Below, piece by piece: positions 1 through 13,259 of a DNA stretch of 64,000 nt (position 1 is its first letter; each line of letters opens with the position of its first letter). Both the position numbers and the translations under genes were made by a program. The notes under the pieces were generated by a model that was given only the letters and a program-made list of their open reading frames with translations, ran no database searches and was not told where the DNA came from. Source of the stretch: Drosophila persimilis (lineage: Eukaryota > Arthropoda > Insecta > Diptera > Drosophilidae); contig NW_020825294.1 in assembly GCF_003286085.1 (NCBI RefSeq), positions 4,092,001 to 4,156,000 on the forward strand, in the 5' to 3' direction.

Positions 1-228
1 TCCCCCACAGGGGAGACGTCTGTGCGTATATGCAAACGAGAGAACGCCATATAATAAACGCCAAAAAGGCAGCACAGCGGAAAAGTAAGGGTAAGGAACC
101 CGCGAGAGAGCTGTCCGTGTTATAAATGATGGCTCCCCTCAACCCCCCAACTCCAAGTCCAAGAGCCTCTCTCTAGCGCCACATGCCACGGCAAAAGATC
201 TAAGACCCATGTTGCACATCACAACGTC

Positions 229-262
229 CCATCTGTCTGTCCGTCCGTCTGTCTGTCTGTCT
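229..262. repeat. GTCT/GTCC microsatellite
   Basis: An imperfect (GTCT/GTCC)n run in the osp intron. It resembles the GTCY tract in the DINE-1/mini-me element further on, but no other part of that element is recognisable here. Confidence 0.8.
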
Positions 263-529
263 AAATGTTGTGCGGCCCACGCATTCTCTGGGGCATAACC
301 TGCTGCATCATTTTTCACTCGAAGATTGCATAATGATTGACAATTCATTATGCCACAGAGAGGCCCAGCCTCAGCTCTGCTTGTGCTATCGCTTCTCAAA
401 GGAATGGAGTAGGGTTTTTCTTTTGCGGGACTTTTCTTAATGGCTCACCAGATTAGGCATCTCCCCGAGGGCCAATAAGGAAGTGAAATGAAGTGTGCTT
501 CTTGCCCCTAAGTAACTTATTAATGAATC

Positions 530-558
530 GGTTTTTTCTTCTTTTCTTTCAGGTGAGT
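530..558 (+). promoter_or_regulatory. osp: recursive splice site (ratchet point) in the osp intron
   Basis: A pyrimidine-rich run (about 531-550) ends in CAG at 550-552 and is followed at once by GTGAGT at 553-558. A strong 3' splice site is therefore fused to a perfect 5' splice site with no exon between them. This is the consensus of Drosophila zero-length exons used to remove long introns stepwise. It lies on the osp strand in a very long osp intron. From memory, osp is among the genes for which recursive splicing was tested experimentally. Use of this copy is inferred. Confidence 0.6.
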
Positions 559-3500
559 TAATACCAAGAACGAGAGATCCAAAAAAAAAAGACACACACA
601 CACACGTGAGTAGGCAACTTGATTGAGGTTTCAGTCTCTCAATCCAAGGTCAATCGTTTGGTTTAATTGAAAAATCCACAAAGGTGTGACCGCAAAAAGC
701 ATGAAAATATCGTGAACTTTCGAAAACAATAGAGGAAGCCCCCCTTCCCCTCCATCCAGCGACTGCAATTGTGTATCTCAAAGATACTCGAATGCGATGA
801 GGCGGGGAAAGGCGGGTATTGCACAACTTTGTCGGTCGTTTCGCACACCTGTTGCTCGGTCGGTCGATGCTGCCGGTCGGTCCAAGTCGATGTCGATGTC
901 GATGTCTATGCCAATGTCTAATTGAAGCAATTAGTGGACCCATTATGGCATTTTTTGTTGTTGCTGTTGTTCGATTTTTGTTTCAATTAGTTGGGTTTTT
1001 TTTTTCTATGCCACAGAATGGGGGACGCCTCTGGGCTGTGGGCCTCTGGGCCCCTGGGCTCTCGCGTAATTAGCCCCAAAGTTAAAGTCGAAGTTCGAGG
1101 AACCCCTCCACCATCCACCTTCCACCATTCATTTGCTATGACAACACACCATAAAAACCAGCACAACATTTATGTACAAAAGACAATTGACCTTCGTTAG
1201 TCAAAAGTTCATTTGCATCAATTTATAATGGCATAATACTACAGATACACTGTCGTGGAACTGTGGGAGATACTTGCGCAATCTTTTGGCCACAAGAAAT
1301 GCTTGCAGCCACTTGTTGAACATCCATAAGTGGGTTATGGAAACACTGCAGCGATCAAACCAAACGGCATAACAAGTTCTTTGGTTGGAAAATGGAAAAC
1401 GGTTTCCATTCCTCATTTAACTAATTGAATCGTGTCTATTAATAGAACTAGTTCCCGCAATGATCCATAAATTACAGCAACAGAAAATCAAAACAAATCA
1501 AATCAAATTTAAATTTAAATGAGAATCGTGGCAGGCAATCGTTGGCTCGTTATTTGTGATTTCTATTCATTATTCCACTTTAGATCGCAATTCACTTGAG
1601 ATATGAGTATGGGGTACAGTCCGGAACTGTGCGATCTACGGCAACCCTAGCATGTGCCCCGACAAAAACGTTTGGCTGCAACACTTTTGTTTTAATGATA
1701 TATAACTTTTATTTCGGATTAATCACATATAAATGGTGGACTTAATTCTCTAAAGATTTTTGACAATTATTAAACAAATCTGCAGATTACAAAAGGCAGC
1801 AGAAATACCTGAATTTATCATATAAGACATCTTTTATCAGTTGAAGAAATCTATTTGGTGTTGAGGAACTTCTTTAGATGCTGTGGATGGGCTTGAGATG
1901 TTGGAAGATCTCTTTCAGATAGTGTGTAGATATTGGAAGATCTCCTTGAGAAGGCTATTTGTTGCTTTAAAAGTGATTTGCAACTGAATGAACAATAAAT
2001 TGTATATATTACAGATATATTACAGAGATTATATTTCAACTCCATTGAAAATCTTTATAAACAATATTCAGACAAAAAGGTCTACTTTAATTATTTCAAA
2101 ATCATTTTAATATATTTATTTTTCTTTTATTTCTTTCAAAATTTATTTCAAAGCCACATTTGAATATTTTTTTCACTTATTTTTAGCCAATTCTGATACA
2201 GTTTCCATAGATATCAAAATAATGGCATGGACTTTGCCACTCATAATGTACACGCTCTGCCAATTGTAGAGTCGCCCAAAAGATCCATAGAGAAAATGGT
2301 AGTTTCTGAATCCAAGACATTTTAATGCAGTTTCAGAGCTTTTTCTTATGTCTGTTCTCACCAGCTTCACGATTTGTTCGTAACTGAATGATCATCGATC
2401 ATCGAGGGAAACAATTATATATTTAATACATTTTATTGATATATTGCATGAAGAGATTATAATTGCAGTCCGTAAACATTGATAGCCTTTGAAGCGATTC
2501 GCCCTGAACCACAAATGACTTATTTATAGAAAATATTCAAGAAAGAAAGTCTGCTGTAATGAGCTTAAGTGTTGCTTTATATCAAATTTGTAATCAAACT
2601 CATTTGATTTTTTACACAAAAGATCATTTATCAAATCTACATTTTCCATTTCTGCACCAACTTCCAAGGGCATTTTCCGATCGTAGAATCATCAAATAGA
2701 TCCACAGATCTTCTTCTTCCGATGTCTGTTTCACCAGTTTCAGGATAAAATAGTTTTCATCAAGTAAAATACAAATATAATATCGTAACAAATATCAGGA
2801 GAGATCAGGGATGATTTAAACATTGCTGTACTTACTATTGACACCTGAAACACCTTCCAGTACGCCAATCATAGCAAAGACAATCATTCCACCAACTAAC
2901 TCCAGCATTTGACACGTGGATAATCGACAAAAAGATGCACAGAAAAAATAATATTTTTCCAATCCAAGACATTTTAATGCGATTTCTTTATTTTGTCACT
3001 GAAGGCGTTATCACATGATTGTCGGATTTTTATAGGAATATATTTATTCTGTAATCGCCGATGGACTACTGAAATCATTGCCCTGGTCCACATTCAGATT
3101 GTTTTTAGTTTCTGGCTATAAATAGGCTCTTCTTATTCTTTAAATATTATAAAAACAGTCGAAGACAAAGTAAATACATATTTAAAAAAGGAAAAAAACA
3201 GCTTAGTTGGTTCATTGGTTCCAAATATTTGTACTAACCTCAAAAAAAGTCAAGAACTAGTTCCAAAAACAATGAAAAACCTGTTTAAAAGCAATGCAAA
3301 TTATAAAAACGATCAAAAATGTTTTCAGTTAAAAGATCCACCGGTTCCAAAAAACCTCATTAGCCTCAAAGCATAAGAACTAGTTCCAAGAAGCTTCATT
3401 GAAACCAAAAATATCGGAGTAGAACACTCTACGCTTTTCAGCCTTCCACACGTTCATTTTGTTGCTGGTGGCATTTGTTTGCTCACCTCATACAAGAAAA

Positions 3501-6500
3501 ACATTTGCAATTTCCATAAATCAAACAACAGAAAATCTCCAGACCGAAGACAAAAGACCTCTGACCTTCAGGCTTCACTTTGCATAGGCTTCTCATTATC
3601 GTGTGAACCTGAAGACCACGTGCATCCCCCAGCGAGACATTATCTTAATTCAGGCGATCGTCCACCTCGTAACAAGTGTTGCTTCCAGGGCCACCAGCTG
3701 TCAGATCATTGGCTTGCGCTGACCAACACTGGCCGGGCATAACTGTCGTCCGACGCTTTAATGCCATGTCATTGCGAAATGGAAAACGAAATCTGAGTAC
3801 GAAAATGAGTTCAATGAACGAACGGCAGAGGCAGGCAAACGGGACGACGACGACAAACAATCAACGTCAATCAATGGGCAAACACTGATTTACGATCTTC
3901 GACGAGAGGAGGGACTGCATGCGGGACTGCATGGCATGCACTTCTCTTGCAACCGAAGTTTTTTTTTCGGAGTTTGTTCACCCATTGAACGGAACGGAAC
4001 GGACAGTCGACAGTCCACGGGAATGGGGCGCCATTTCGAAAATATACATATTTTGCGACTGCAACCTGTGTGCTGTGTGTGCTTGGGTAATATCATATTT
4101 TAGCCAAAAACTTGTTGAAAATTCCACAGCACACACACACACATACTGCTGGCTGTCTGTGGCACCAAAGCTCTAATAACTAATGGCCAACAGCGGAGTG
4201 TGGCGAGTGGAGAGCGGAGAGCGGTGCTGGCCAGTTGGCGGCTTTTGGCGCAATTTGAGACTCGATTTCTTGCACCTATGTAGATAGAAGGCAAGGCAGG
4301 CAGGCCAGTCGATGGAGGGAAGGCAGCTCCAGAGGTAGGAAGCCAGGCAATCGCTAACAGCATTTTCCAAAACTCTCAAACAAGTAAGAGAAAATATGAC
4401 TTTGAACTGTCGAAGGTTTGTATACCCTAACCAAAAAACGATATGCAAATGAGGCTGTAATGCGGTTCAGATTGTAAGGTTTGGGGGACCCTAATTGGAG
4501 TCCATATTAAGTGCAGAGAAGAATGATATGATTGGCCAATTTTGCTAGATTTGGAAGATTCACTATCAAGGAAATGTATTCCAATTAATTTGTTGACTCC
4601 CTTCAGCCTCTTTTTGGGCATCAATCTTTCGTATGACACTCTAATGATCAAAAGTTTGTAATATTCTACAAGAAAATATTCAGAGAGATATTCAAAAGTG
4701 TTACGACAATGTCTTTCCATTAATTTTTACAAGTAATTAATAGTCCTAGTTCAATCTAATCTATTGATTGAAGTTGATTGAGCTGCGGAATCTGAAGAGA
4801 TCATAGTATAGATCATTTATATGGCAGCAAATATGATACAGGCTGTATTTGATTCAATATCATGGCATATATTGGTTAGATATTTCTCTAAAAGGGAATA
4901 ATTTATACCAAGAACAGGGGTATTTTTGTTTGAGAGATGGTTTTAATGATAGTTTTTCTTATAGGAGAGACGTCGGAAAAACAGTGGAAAGGAAGTTTAC
5001 ATGCAATCTACGATATCTTACGATATTAAAGACATAAGAATACGATTCTTTAAGTGCCATCGTTTTGGATCGTCTGATATTCTACAATATTCCTCTGAAC
5101 ACTTCAAAGTCGCTCTCCAAATAGGGATACCCTGGCTTTTAGAGTACAACAACAACAGATACGAAACGACCTTAAAGCCATCTCTCTCTCCCTCTCTGGC
5201 TGCAACGAGTAAAACATATAGGAAAAACCACATGCCCAAATACTATACGTTACGTATCCCTCACCGCAAAAGTCTCTCAAAGCTATTTGTTGTTGTTCCT
5301 TGTGTGTGTTTTCTGTTCTTTTTGCAACGAGAGGCGATCGTAAAGTTTCGTTCAATGAAGAACGCTGTAAAAATGCGTGGTGAAAGGCTCTCTCTCTCTC
5401 TTTCTTGCTTCTCCCATGGGAAGGCCACTACCATCTTTCTATTTTATTTTTTGGGAGGGGGGGACTTTTTGCCACCCATAAACCAAGCCTGGCCATGGCA
5501 TGCCCCATATACCATCTTCCAGCTGTACATCTCCACTCTGAGAAACGTGTGTGTGCAACTGCCGTGGCATCTTCCCCCTGGTGGAGGGGCAAGTTGTTCT
5601 GACATATCCTTGCCAGCGAAAAAAGACAAGCGAACGCAACAAATCTTGCACAGTTCTCCGGCAGCCTCTGCCCATTACCCGATCCCCTGCCTCTGCCCCC
5701 CCAACGCTGTAGATCGGTGGCAACCGCAATTGCTGTAGCTGCTGCCTCTAAATGATGCAAGGCAGCGCAAAATGTTGCGAGAAATTGTTGCGGCAACTTT
5801 TTCCTTCTTCTGTGGCGCTGTTTGGGGGCAGGCAGCATCTCAGAGGAGGCATCACTAGCCAACAACTACAACAAAGACGTTCTAAATGTTACGTTATATT
5901 ATAGCCTTTGTTGTTGCTGTTGCATGGCTGTTGCCGTAACTCTTCTACAGATGCGCCTCGAATTAGGTCTCTCTTTGGGGGCTTTGGGGCAAGCAGCAAG
6001 CAGAAAGCAGCAAGCAGTAGCTTTTGTAGCTGCTTTTGTGGTTGCTTTTATTGTGTAATCAGCAGATAACGGCATTTAATGGCTGAATGAGTTTCTGCCC
6101 AGCCCAGAAGGAGAGAAAGAGACCGCGAATAGAGAGGGAGACAGCAAAGGAAGGGGTGCTACAGAGAGGGGAAGACTGAGGGAGAGGCAGAACGAACGCA
6201 TTCCGCACGAGCCACATTTTTCGCCTTTCGATCATTCGTCGTCGTTGTCTTTGTTGCATTTTCGATAACTTTATTTTTTATTTCGGAGGAGGAGCCGTAG
6301 AAGGGGTAGGAAGGGGAGGGGGCCCTGGCCGTCGAAGCGTGGCGCTAATCGATTTCTACCCTGTGCTGCCCATCAAAAATTGAAATTACCAAATTATTTC
6401 ACAATTCGCCGAAAACGCTTTTCCGTTAGGCTTTCCACCGTTTTCGGGGCAGGTCTCTGGCTTTTGTCTTACAAGGCATCTCGAAATTGCATTCGAAATA

Positions 6501-6579
6501 GTTATTATTTCGATGGAGTTGTTGATTGGACGACTGGCTGGGGATTTAATCGAATGAATGAACGACTGAACGACTGAAT

Positions 6580-6604
6580 GAATGGATGGATGGATGGATG
6601 GATG
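6580..6604. repeat. GGAT microsatellite
   Basis: A run of tandem GGAT tetranucleotides following imperfect GAATGAAT sequence, in the osp intron. Confidence 0.8.
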
Positions 6605-6910
6605 GCTGGTTCCGCCCGAATGGTTTCGATTTCATTTTGTGATATTTATTAAAAATTATATAATTTCAATTGGAAGGAGGGAGATCTGTTTTTGGAAAGC
6701 AAACGATTTCTGAGACTAGTTACAGGCTTTTAATATCTTTGATTGCTTTATTATTTTTAACTTGAACTACTTGGTGGGTAATTTTGAGGATTTTTGGTGA
6801 TTTTTTAAAGTAGAGATAATAAATAATAATAAATAAAAAAATTAATTAATAAAATAAATAAGAAATTATAATATGAGAAACTTTTTTAACAAGGGAAGAC
6901 ATTTTATTTT

Positions 6911-8030
6911 TTATACCCGATACTCAAAATGAGTATTGGGGTATATTAGATTTGTGGTAAAAGTGGATGTGTGTAACGTCCAGAAGGAATCGTTTCCGAC
7001 CCCATAAAGTATATATATTCTTGATCAGCATCAATAGCCGAGTCGATTGAGCCATGTCTGTCTGTCCGTCTGTCCGTCTGTCCGTCCGTCCGTCTGTCCG
7101 TCTGTCCGTCTGTCCGTCCCCTTCAGCGCCTAATGCTCAAAGACTATAAGAGCTAGAGCAACGATGTTTTGGATCCAAACTTCTGTGATATGTCACTGCT
7201 ACAAAAATATTTCAAAACTTTGCCCCGCCCACTTCCGCCCCCACAAAGGGCGAAAATCTGTGGCATCCACAATTTTAAAGATACGAGAAAACAAAAAACG
7301 CAGAATCGTAGAGAATGACCATATCTTCTAGACTGCAGAATCTGAATTGGATCGTATTACTATTATAGCCAGCATCAAGAAAACAATTTCATTTTTTCTC
7401 GCCCTGTCTCTCTCTAACACACAGGTAGCATAGGCGGCTTTGCTTAGAGTAAAACATTAGCGCCTAGATCTCAGAGACTATAAAAGCTAGAGCAACCAAA
7501 TTTGGTATCCACACTCCTAATATATCAGACCGAGACGAGTTTGTTTCAAAATTTCGCCACACCCCCTTCCGCCCCCGCAAAGGATGCAAATCTGGGGATA
7601 TTCACAAATCTCAAAGACTATTAACGCTAGAGTAACCAAATTTGGAATCCGCACTTCTCTTAGATCTCACTATAAAACGTGTATCTCAAAATTTCGCCCC
7701 ACCCCCTTCCGCCCACACAAAGGACGAAAATCTGTTGCATCCACAATATTGCAGATTCGAGAAAACTAAAAACGGGGAATCATAGATAACGACCATATCT
7801 ATCAGATTGCTGAATCTGGATCAGATCAGATAATTTTTGTAGCCAAAAGGAACAAATCAATTTGCAGTGGCTACGCAGCGCCCGACGTCACGCTCAGACT
7901 GATTTTCTGTCTCTCTCGCACGCACTCTTTGTCGTGTCGTTAAATATTAGCGGCGTCTGCCGGAGGAGAGCCATACTGACTTAGTATCGGGTATAACCTT
8001 AGAGTTGCGGTGTCCGCAGCAACTCACAAC
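6911..8030. mobile_element. DINE-1/INE-1 (mini-me-like) non-autonomous Helitron-type element
   Basis: The element is bounded by a perfect 14-bp inverted repeat, TTATACCCGATACT at 6911-6924 and its complement at 7983-7996. Near the left end are a core with TATATATTCTTGATCAGC followed by a (GTCY)n proto-microsatellite at about 7055-7117. This core plus GTCY array is the hallmark of the mini-me/DINE-1 family. Inside are three diverged direct repeats of roughly 160-200 bp (starting near 7137, 7470 and 7608), sharing 'CAAAGACTATAA', 'GCTAGAG' and a 'CCCCTTCCGCCC' segment. Past the right inverted repeat is a small stem-loop (8002-8025), the sort of 3' hairpin seen in Helitron relatives. There is no transposase frame. 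Exact ends are uncertain. Confidence 0.75.
8002..8025. other. 3'-terminal stem-loop of the DINE-1-like element
   Basis: GAGTTGC and GCAACTC pair around a short GC-rich interior just outside the right inverted repeat, as expected of a Helitron-type terminal hairpin. Confidence 0.45.
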
Positions 8031-10199
8031 GTTCCCCCTCGTTTTAAACTATTTTCATGCATAATAGTTTTTTATTTTTATACTTTTTTAAGATTGAAAC
8101 TCTTTTGATGGAATCTTATATACTATAAAACTAAAAAACCTTTAAAAAAAAAATCAAAATTAACATAGGAACCGTTATATGACACATGAATGAACTTCTG
8201 AACCTTGATCTATATGAAAATCAATAAAAAATAATTTTTAAGGCACTGAAAATATTCTGGACTGTTTTTTAATAGCAGAATCTCTATGGATAAATATTAC
8301 AAATATTGATTTAATAATTTTCAACCGTAAAACCAAAGAAAATTGTCATTAAACGTTTAAAAACAAAGTTAGTAAAATTTCAAATTAAACTAAATAAATT
8401 AAAAAATAAAATAAAAATAAATATTTCATATAAAAACCGCTAGCAAGTACCACAATCTCTCAGCAAAGCCAGAAAACTCCCCCAAGCAGGGCTCCAATCG
8501 AATACCAAAGCAAATCCACACCCATATCCGAGTGGCTCCATATCCCAGGCGATGCATCGATGAAGAGAGGAAGAGGATGGATGATCGGAAAATGCAATGT
8601 TGCCAGCAACTAATAACAGTAAACAGTTGAACTACTGGCCAAGATTGATTCAGTGATTGCCTCACATCATCATCGTCATCGTAATAATCATCGTAATCAT
8701 GATCTCTTGGTGGCAATCAAAGGGTGGAAGGGAAATCCAATGCAATTCCCCCGACAACAGCACGCAAAGACGACTGACTCCTGAGCGACGACTGTCTCCA
8801 GTGAGTTGGCTTGGATCACTCCCAGCTTGTGGCAGCCACCAGCAGCCACCAACAACAGCAACAGCAAGAGCAACAATCTGACGATGACGGCGACACATGC
8901 TATGGGTACATAGTAGAATAAAAATTACTTCCTGATTGTGTTACATGCACCCATGGACCGACGGACCGGTCTCCACAGTCTACAGCACTCCTCCTCCTCC
9001 TGCTGCTCCTCCTCCTCCTCCTGCTGCTGCTTCTCTTTTTGAGAATATTGCTTCTTTTCTACATTCGTCTCTCGTGTACATACAAAGTGGTTAGTGCCTC
9101 CAAGGCTGAAAGGAGCTGAACGGACAGACAGCAGAGGGAGGGGGGGCAGATCGGTGCCGCGTTGCGTGGGCCAATCTGGGGGATGGGAACACGGCAAGAC
9201 CCCCCGCCCCGCGCCAGACATGATCTCAAAAGAGCCAGAAACACGAGATTCATATCCAGCCGAAATCGAAAAAGTGTCAATGTACGCAAATTTACAAAAT
9301 GTTATGGTTGTTTTTTTTTTTTTGGCCATTGTCATGGCTATTGTCATACTGGCACGTGTTGGAATCTTTGATCTGGGGATCAAAACAGATCTCTAGCTCC
9401 AGAAGTTCTCGCTCTGTCTCTGTCTGTGGGGCTCTCTTTTGTGGGGCACTTAAACGTTCGACCCCCGGAGGCGGCAATGGGGCTAGCGTTTTTTTTTTCT
9501 TTCTTTTTTTGCCTGTCATTTTTCTTCATGTTTACTTCTATTTTTTTTGCGCTTACTGCATTTTGTGCGGCATTTACGCTCCACGCTCCACGCTCCATGA
9601 GATCTATCTGTCGGTTTTTGGAGCTCGAAGTTTGAGCCTCAGTTTAGTGTCAGAGCACCGAAAAGCCCAAAACCGAAGCCAAACCGAAGGCAGGCTCTGG
9701 CACTGGCTCTGGCACTGGCACTTGTCGTGATTTGTTTAGAAAAATGTTGGCTATTAATTTGCTGCCTTGAGTAACACTTGTTATTTGGCTTCGCATTTCG
9801 TATTTCGCATAATCTTGTTTGACCGCCTTGTGGTGTGTGCACTGTAGCTGGAGCTGGAGCCCCCCTATAGCCCCATAGATAATCTTTATGCGCGGTGCCC
9901 GGAGTCGGAGACGGAGACGGAGTCTACGAGTCGGCCATACAAATGGGTCTCGGCTTTTAAGAGTCGATCGTCTCTGTGTGTGTGGACTGTCGTTCTATGT
10001 AACATGTGTTCCATGTGTCTTTTTCTGTTATGAAACGAGTCCACAAATATTCGTGAACTTTGCTCAAGGGGGGGATCAAAAATGCCAGCAAAATGTGTAA
10101 ATTACAAAGTTTTTAATGAAGAAATATGAGTAAAAAAACAACCAATTGGGATTAAGATAGGTGTAAGAATTAATAGATAAATTATTCATGGAATTTTAG

Positions 10200-10680
10200 T
10201 TATTTTTATTATTTTTTACTTTTTTTAAGACACTAATCACAAAAATGATTGAATACATACATTTTTAAAGATGTATAGATACAATTTTACATGGAATTTT
10301 ATTTATTTAATATTTTAAAATTTTATTTAAGGCACTAATCACATAACCAATTTAATCTATACATTTATATAGATATATAGATACAATACATAGAAGTTTA
10401 ATTATTTTTATTTAATTTTTTTGTTTTTATTATATGTTTTCTAAAGCACTAATCACAAAAATAATTTAATCTATACTTTTGTACAGATAGATAGACATAA
10501 AGATATAAAAGACATAAAGATATAAAAAAAAATTAATAAAAAAGTGCCATGTATAATTATGGCACTTTTTTTATTAATTTTTTTTGTTGTTAATTATTTT
10601 CTATTTTTTTTATTATTTTTTAAAATTATATTTAAGGCGCTAGTCACAAAACAAATTTAATCTATACATTTGCACACACA
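10200..10680. repeat. four diverged AT-rich direct repeats
   Basis: A core like AAGGCACTAATCACAAA...TTTAATCTATACATTT occurs four times, near 10229, 10331, 10443 and 10635, each preceded by a T-rich tract ending in TTTAA or similar. Spacing is about 100-190 bp. The third and fourth copies are separated by the hairpin at 10524-10585. No coding potential is seen. Confidence 0.6.
10524..10585. repeat. long AT-rich hairpin (26-27 bp arms, about 8-nt loop)
   Basis: The left arm 10524-10550 and right arm 10559-10585 are reverse complements apart from a one-base difference in one A/T run and a flanking A. Both end in GTGCCAT/ATGGCAC next to the loop. The palindrome is embedded in the AT-rich repeat block. 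It could be a small MITE-like insertion or a chance slip product. I see no sign of a conserved microRNA. Confidence 0.65.
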
Positions 10681-11923
10681 GTTTTAATGCCAAACATTTA
10701 CTAAAACGTAACTGATTTTTGTTTTAGCAAAAAAGTAATTATCAGAAAAATACCGCAACCGTAACTCCCATTCCCATTGCCATTCCCAAAAGTTCAACAA
10801 ACCTAATCATCTGATTATGGCCACCACTCATTGAACAAATAGATCATAGAGAAGAAGCCCCCCACCGCCCCGCCAACAAAGTGGTTACCAGAGCAGAACA
10901 CACATTACATTTTTCCCCATTGGGAACCCCACACCATTCCCCTCCGATTTGAACTTTAAAATTGATTGTATAACCCCTTGATTATAACTTTATTTATCGG
11001 TATATTTCACAACATCTTTAATAATAGATTCCCATAATGGATACATTATCAGTGTCTGTGGTGGATGTTCCCATCGGAGTAGTGGTGGTGGGGGAGGGGG
11101 CTCCCCCGCCCATCCGTGCAATTGCATAATCACTGCATCGGTGCCGCGGCGTGGCGTGCATCCGTCAGGTTAATTAGTAAAATACCTGGTGACCAGGCAC
11201 GTATTGCCATTTAAACAGCATTTTCTGACTTTTTTCCTCATTTTTTTTATGATTAATCTCCACCTACTGCCGGCAACCGGTCGGGTCCGTCGGTGGCATG
11301 TTATTGTTCGATCGGAGAGAGAGAGCGGGGGAGGGCGTTAAAGGGAGGTTGGGGAAAATGAGCTTGTAGGAGGGGGTGGGGGGGGGGGGAATGTTTTGCA
11401 AACTAGACGAAACTTTGATGCTCTTGAAGGGGGGCTTTTTATTAGAGGTGATCATGGGCTGTAGAGTTCTTTAATGCAAAGTATTATTATGTGGTAGTTC
11501 TTTAAAAGAAAGATGGAGTGAGAAAAGAGGCCTATGCTACTTAAGAATTATTGGGATATTCATAGGAATAACATCTGTGCTGGTACAAAACTTAGGAACA
11601 GATCAAAGATCAAGCATGAAGCTTTATTTAGTGGGAATTTTTTAAGAAGATATAATTCTATGTATAGAATTGTAAGCGCACATGGAGAAGTAACTTGTAT
11701 TCATAGAAAAAGCGTATTTTGTAGTCAAGTTAAGGACACATCACTGTAGTAATGCCTATGATGATCTCATAATTTTGCAATCTCTCAATGAACCCACTCC
11801 CAAGTGCCCCTGAAGGGATCCCTTAAGGAAAACCCTTCGCAAAAGTAATCAAAAGTAAATACATCATTCCGAACCACTGAATAAATGGATCGTTTCCTCC
11901 AAAGTGTACTCCCTTCAGCCGTT

Positions 11924-11927
<4 letters not shown>

Positions 11928-11956
<29 letters not shown>
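11928..11956 (+). repeat. 29-base G homopolymer
   Basis: An uninterrupted run of about 29 G, followed by AT and five more G. The length is likely unstable or uncertain in any assembly. Confidence 0.85.
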
Positions 11957-13234
11957 ATGGGGGGACTCTGGGCCTCTCCCATTTCTGTGTGCGCCTATTG
12001 TGCGCCCTAGCCAATCGACCAATCGATTACTTCCTGCATTTTTAAATGTCTCTACCGTCCCCGCTCCCCTCCTCCTGCTGGCTCCCCGGAACCCTGGCTG
12101 CCTGGCAAATTAATCAAGCGTGTGCCAAAAAAAAAATGAAAAAGACTTGCAGCCGAAGGAAGGAAAAGAAAAGAAAAAAAAGAGTTATAAATGAAAAATG
12201 CTGGACAATTGCACGGTTCGCTTACAGTGACTAATCGATTTTTGGAATTAAGTTGCGCCGCTGCGGAAAGGAAAGCACAACTTGCAACAGCCACAGACAC
12301 GGACAGACGGACGGCCGGATGGACGGACGGGCGGACGGAGAGTGGAAAAATGGTCACTTGGAGCTGCGACGGCGGCCTCCTTGGATTGCATATGATTCCG
12401 CTGCGTTGGGTCCTCAAATGGTGGTACGATGGTGGTATTGTTGCAGCAGCAGCAGGCTATTGATTTTTTACGAGGCGAATGCCCCGTGCTCCGAGCCCCG
12501 TGCCCCGTGCCCCGTGCCCCGCCAACGACTAAATAGGAGGAAACCAAAGACCAAGACGACAACGCACTGAAATTGGAAGTATGCCAAGGCGGCATAGTGT
12601 GCCCCCAGCCGCCTGCCCCGTGCCTCCTGCCTTCCTACCTCCTGTGCAATGTGTCGGCAGATTTGTTTGTTTTCACATTCAATTCTCGGGCAACGTTCGA
12701 TGGTCTGCTGCGGTTGGAAATGTGCCAAAGTTCAATGCACGGCATTGCCATGGCGAAATTTTGCGAATCGATTCGGTTCATCGCATAGTTGAGATTGAGA
12801 TGCCACTAGAAATGGAATGCCAGCCAGTCAGACAATCCTTGAACGAGCTGTACTTGACTTTCGGTAAAGGAATCCAAGTCAAAAGGTTTCAAAGGTTTAG
12901 GAGAGAAAAGAAGATTGGAAGAGAAACCTACGAAAGGTCTTTGGAGATCACAAAACATTGTAGAAGAGTCCTCAATCTTTTCCAGAAGATTGTATGCCAG
13001 AAGTTTCTATATTTACAGGTTCTCAGAGCGTCTTCTATGATAATCCCACACTTTCATAGAAAAAAGCTTCCCCCGTGAATTGCAATCTATTTGTAGTACT
13101 CGTATAACCCATCCAAAACTTGGCATACTTTCAGGCACCCTCATTTATGTCATTATTCATATGACCTCAAAATATTTCAAATCTATTTCCAGACCCACAA
13201 ACAAGTTGCCTACTTTTTGTGACACATTTGATGT

Positions 13235-13240
13235 TTTATT
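13235..13240 (-). other. Adhr: poly(A) signal AATAAA for Adhr / dicistronic mRNA
   Basis: AATAAA on the minus strand starts 20 nt past the Adhr stop codon, a suitable place to end both Adhr and the dicistronic Adh-Adhr transcript. Confidence 0.6.
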
Positions 13241-13259
13241 CCGTGGATCAAGGCATGCC

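Larger units (their letters stand above)
1..13259 (+). other. osp: osp large intron, upstream part, no coding exon recognised
   Basis: This stretch is read as intron of outspread because osp exons follow on the plus strand from 20851 and Adh/Adhr, known to lie in an osp intron, follow at 13260. I saw no exon for the N-terminal start of the first PH domain, so it should lie upstream of position 1, although a short exon could have been missed. The content is simple sequence (GTCT/GTCC near 229-262, GGAT near 6580-6604, a 29-base G run at 11928-11956), AT-rich DNA at 1.7-3.4, 8.0-8.4 and 10.1-10.7 kb, one DINE-1-like element and one recursive splice site. Open frames here look like shadows of simple sequence. 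Confidence 0.6.

Noticed and set aside
5001-5738. 245-codon plus-strand frame
   Set aside because: Ser/Leu/Phe/His-rich mix from CT-rich tracts, no family features, inside the osp intron.
12581-13078. 165-codon plus-strand frame 3' of Adhr
   Set aside because: No recognisable domain, and its upstream part is repeated CCCCGTGCC simple sequence.
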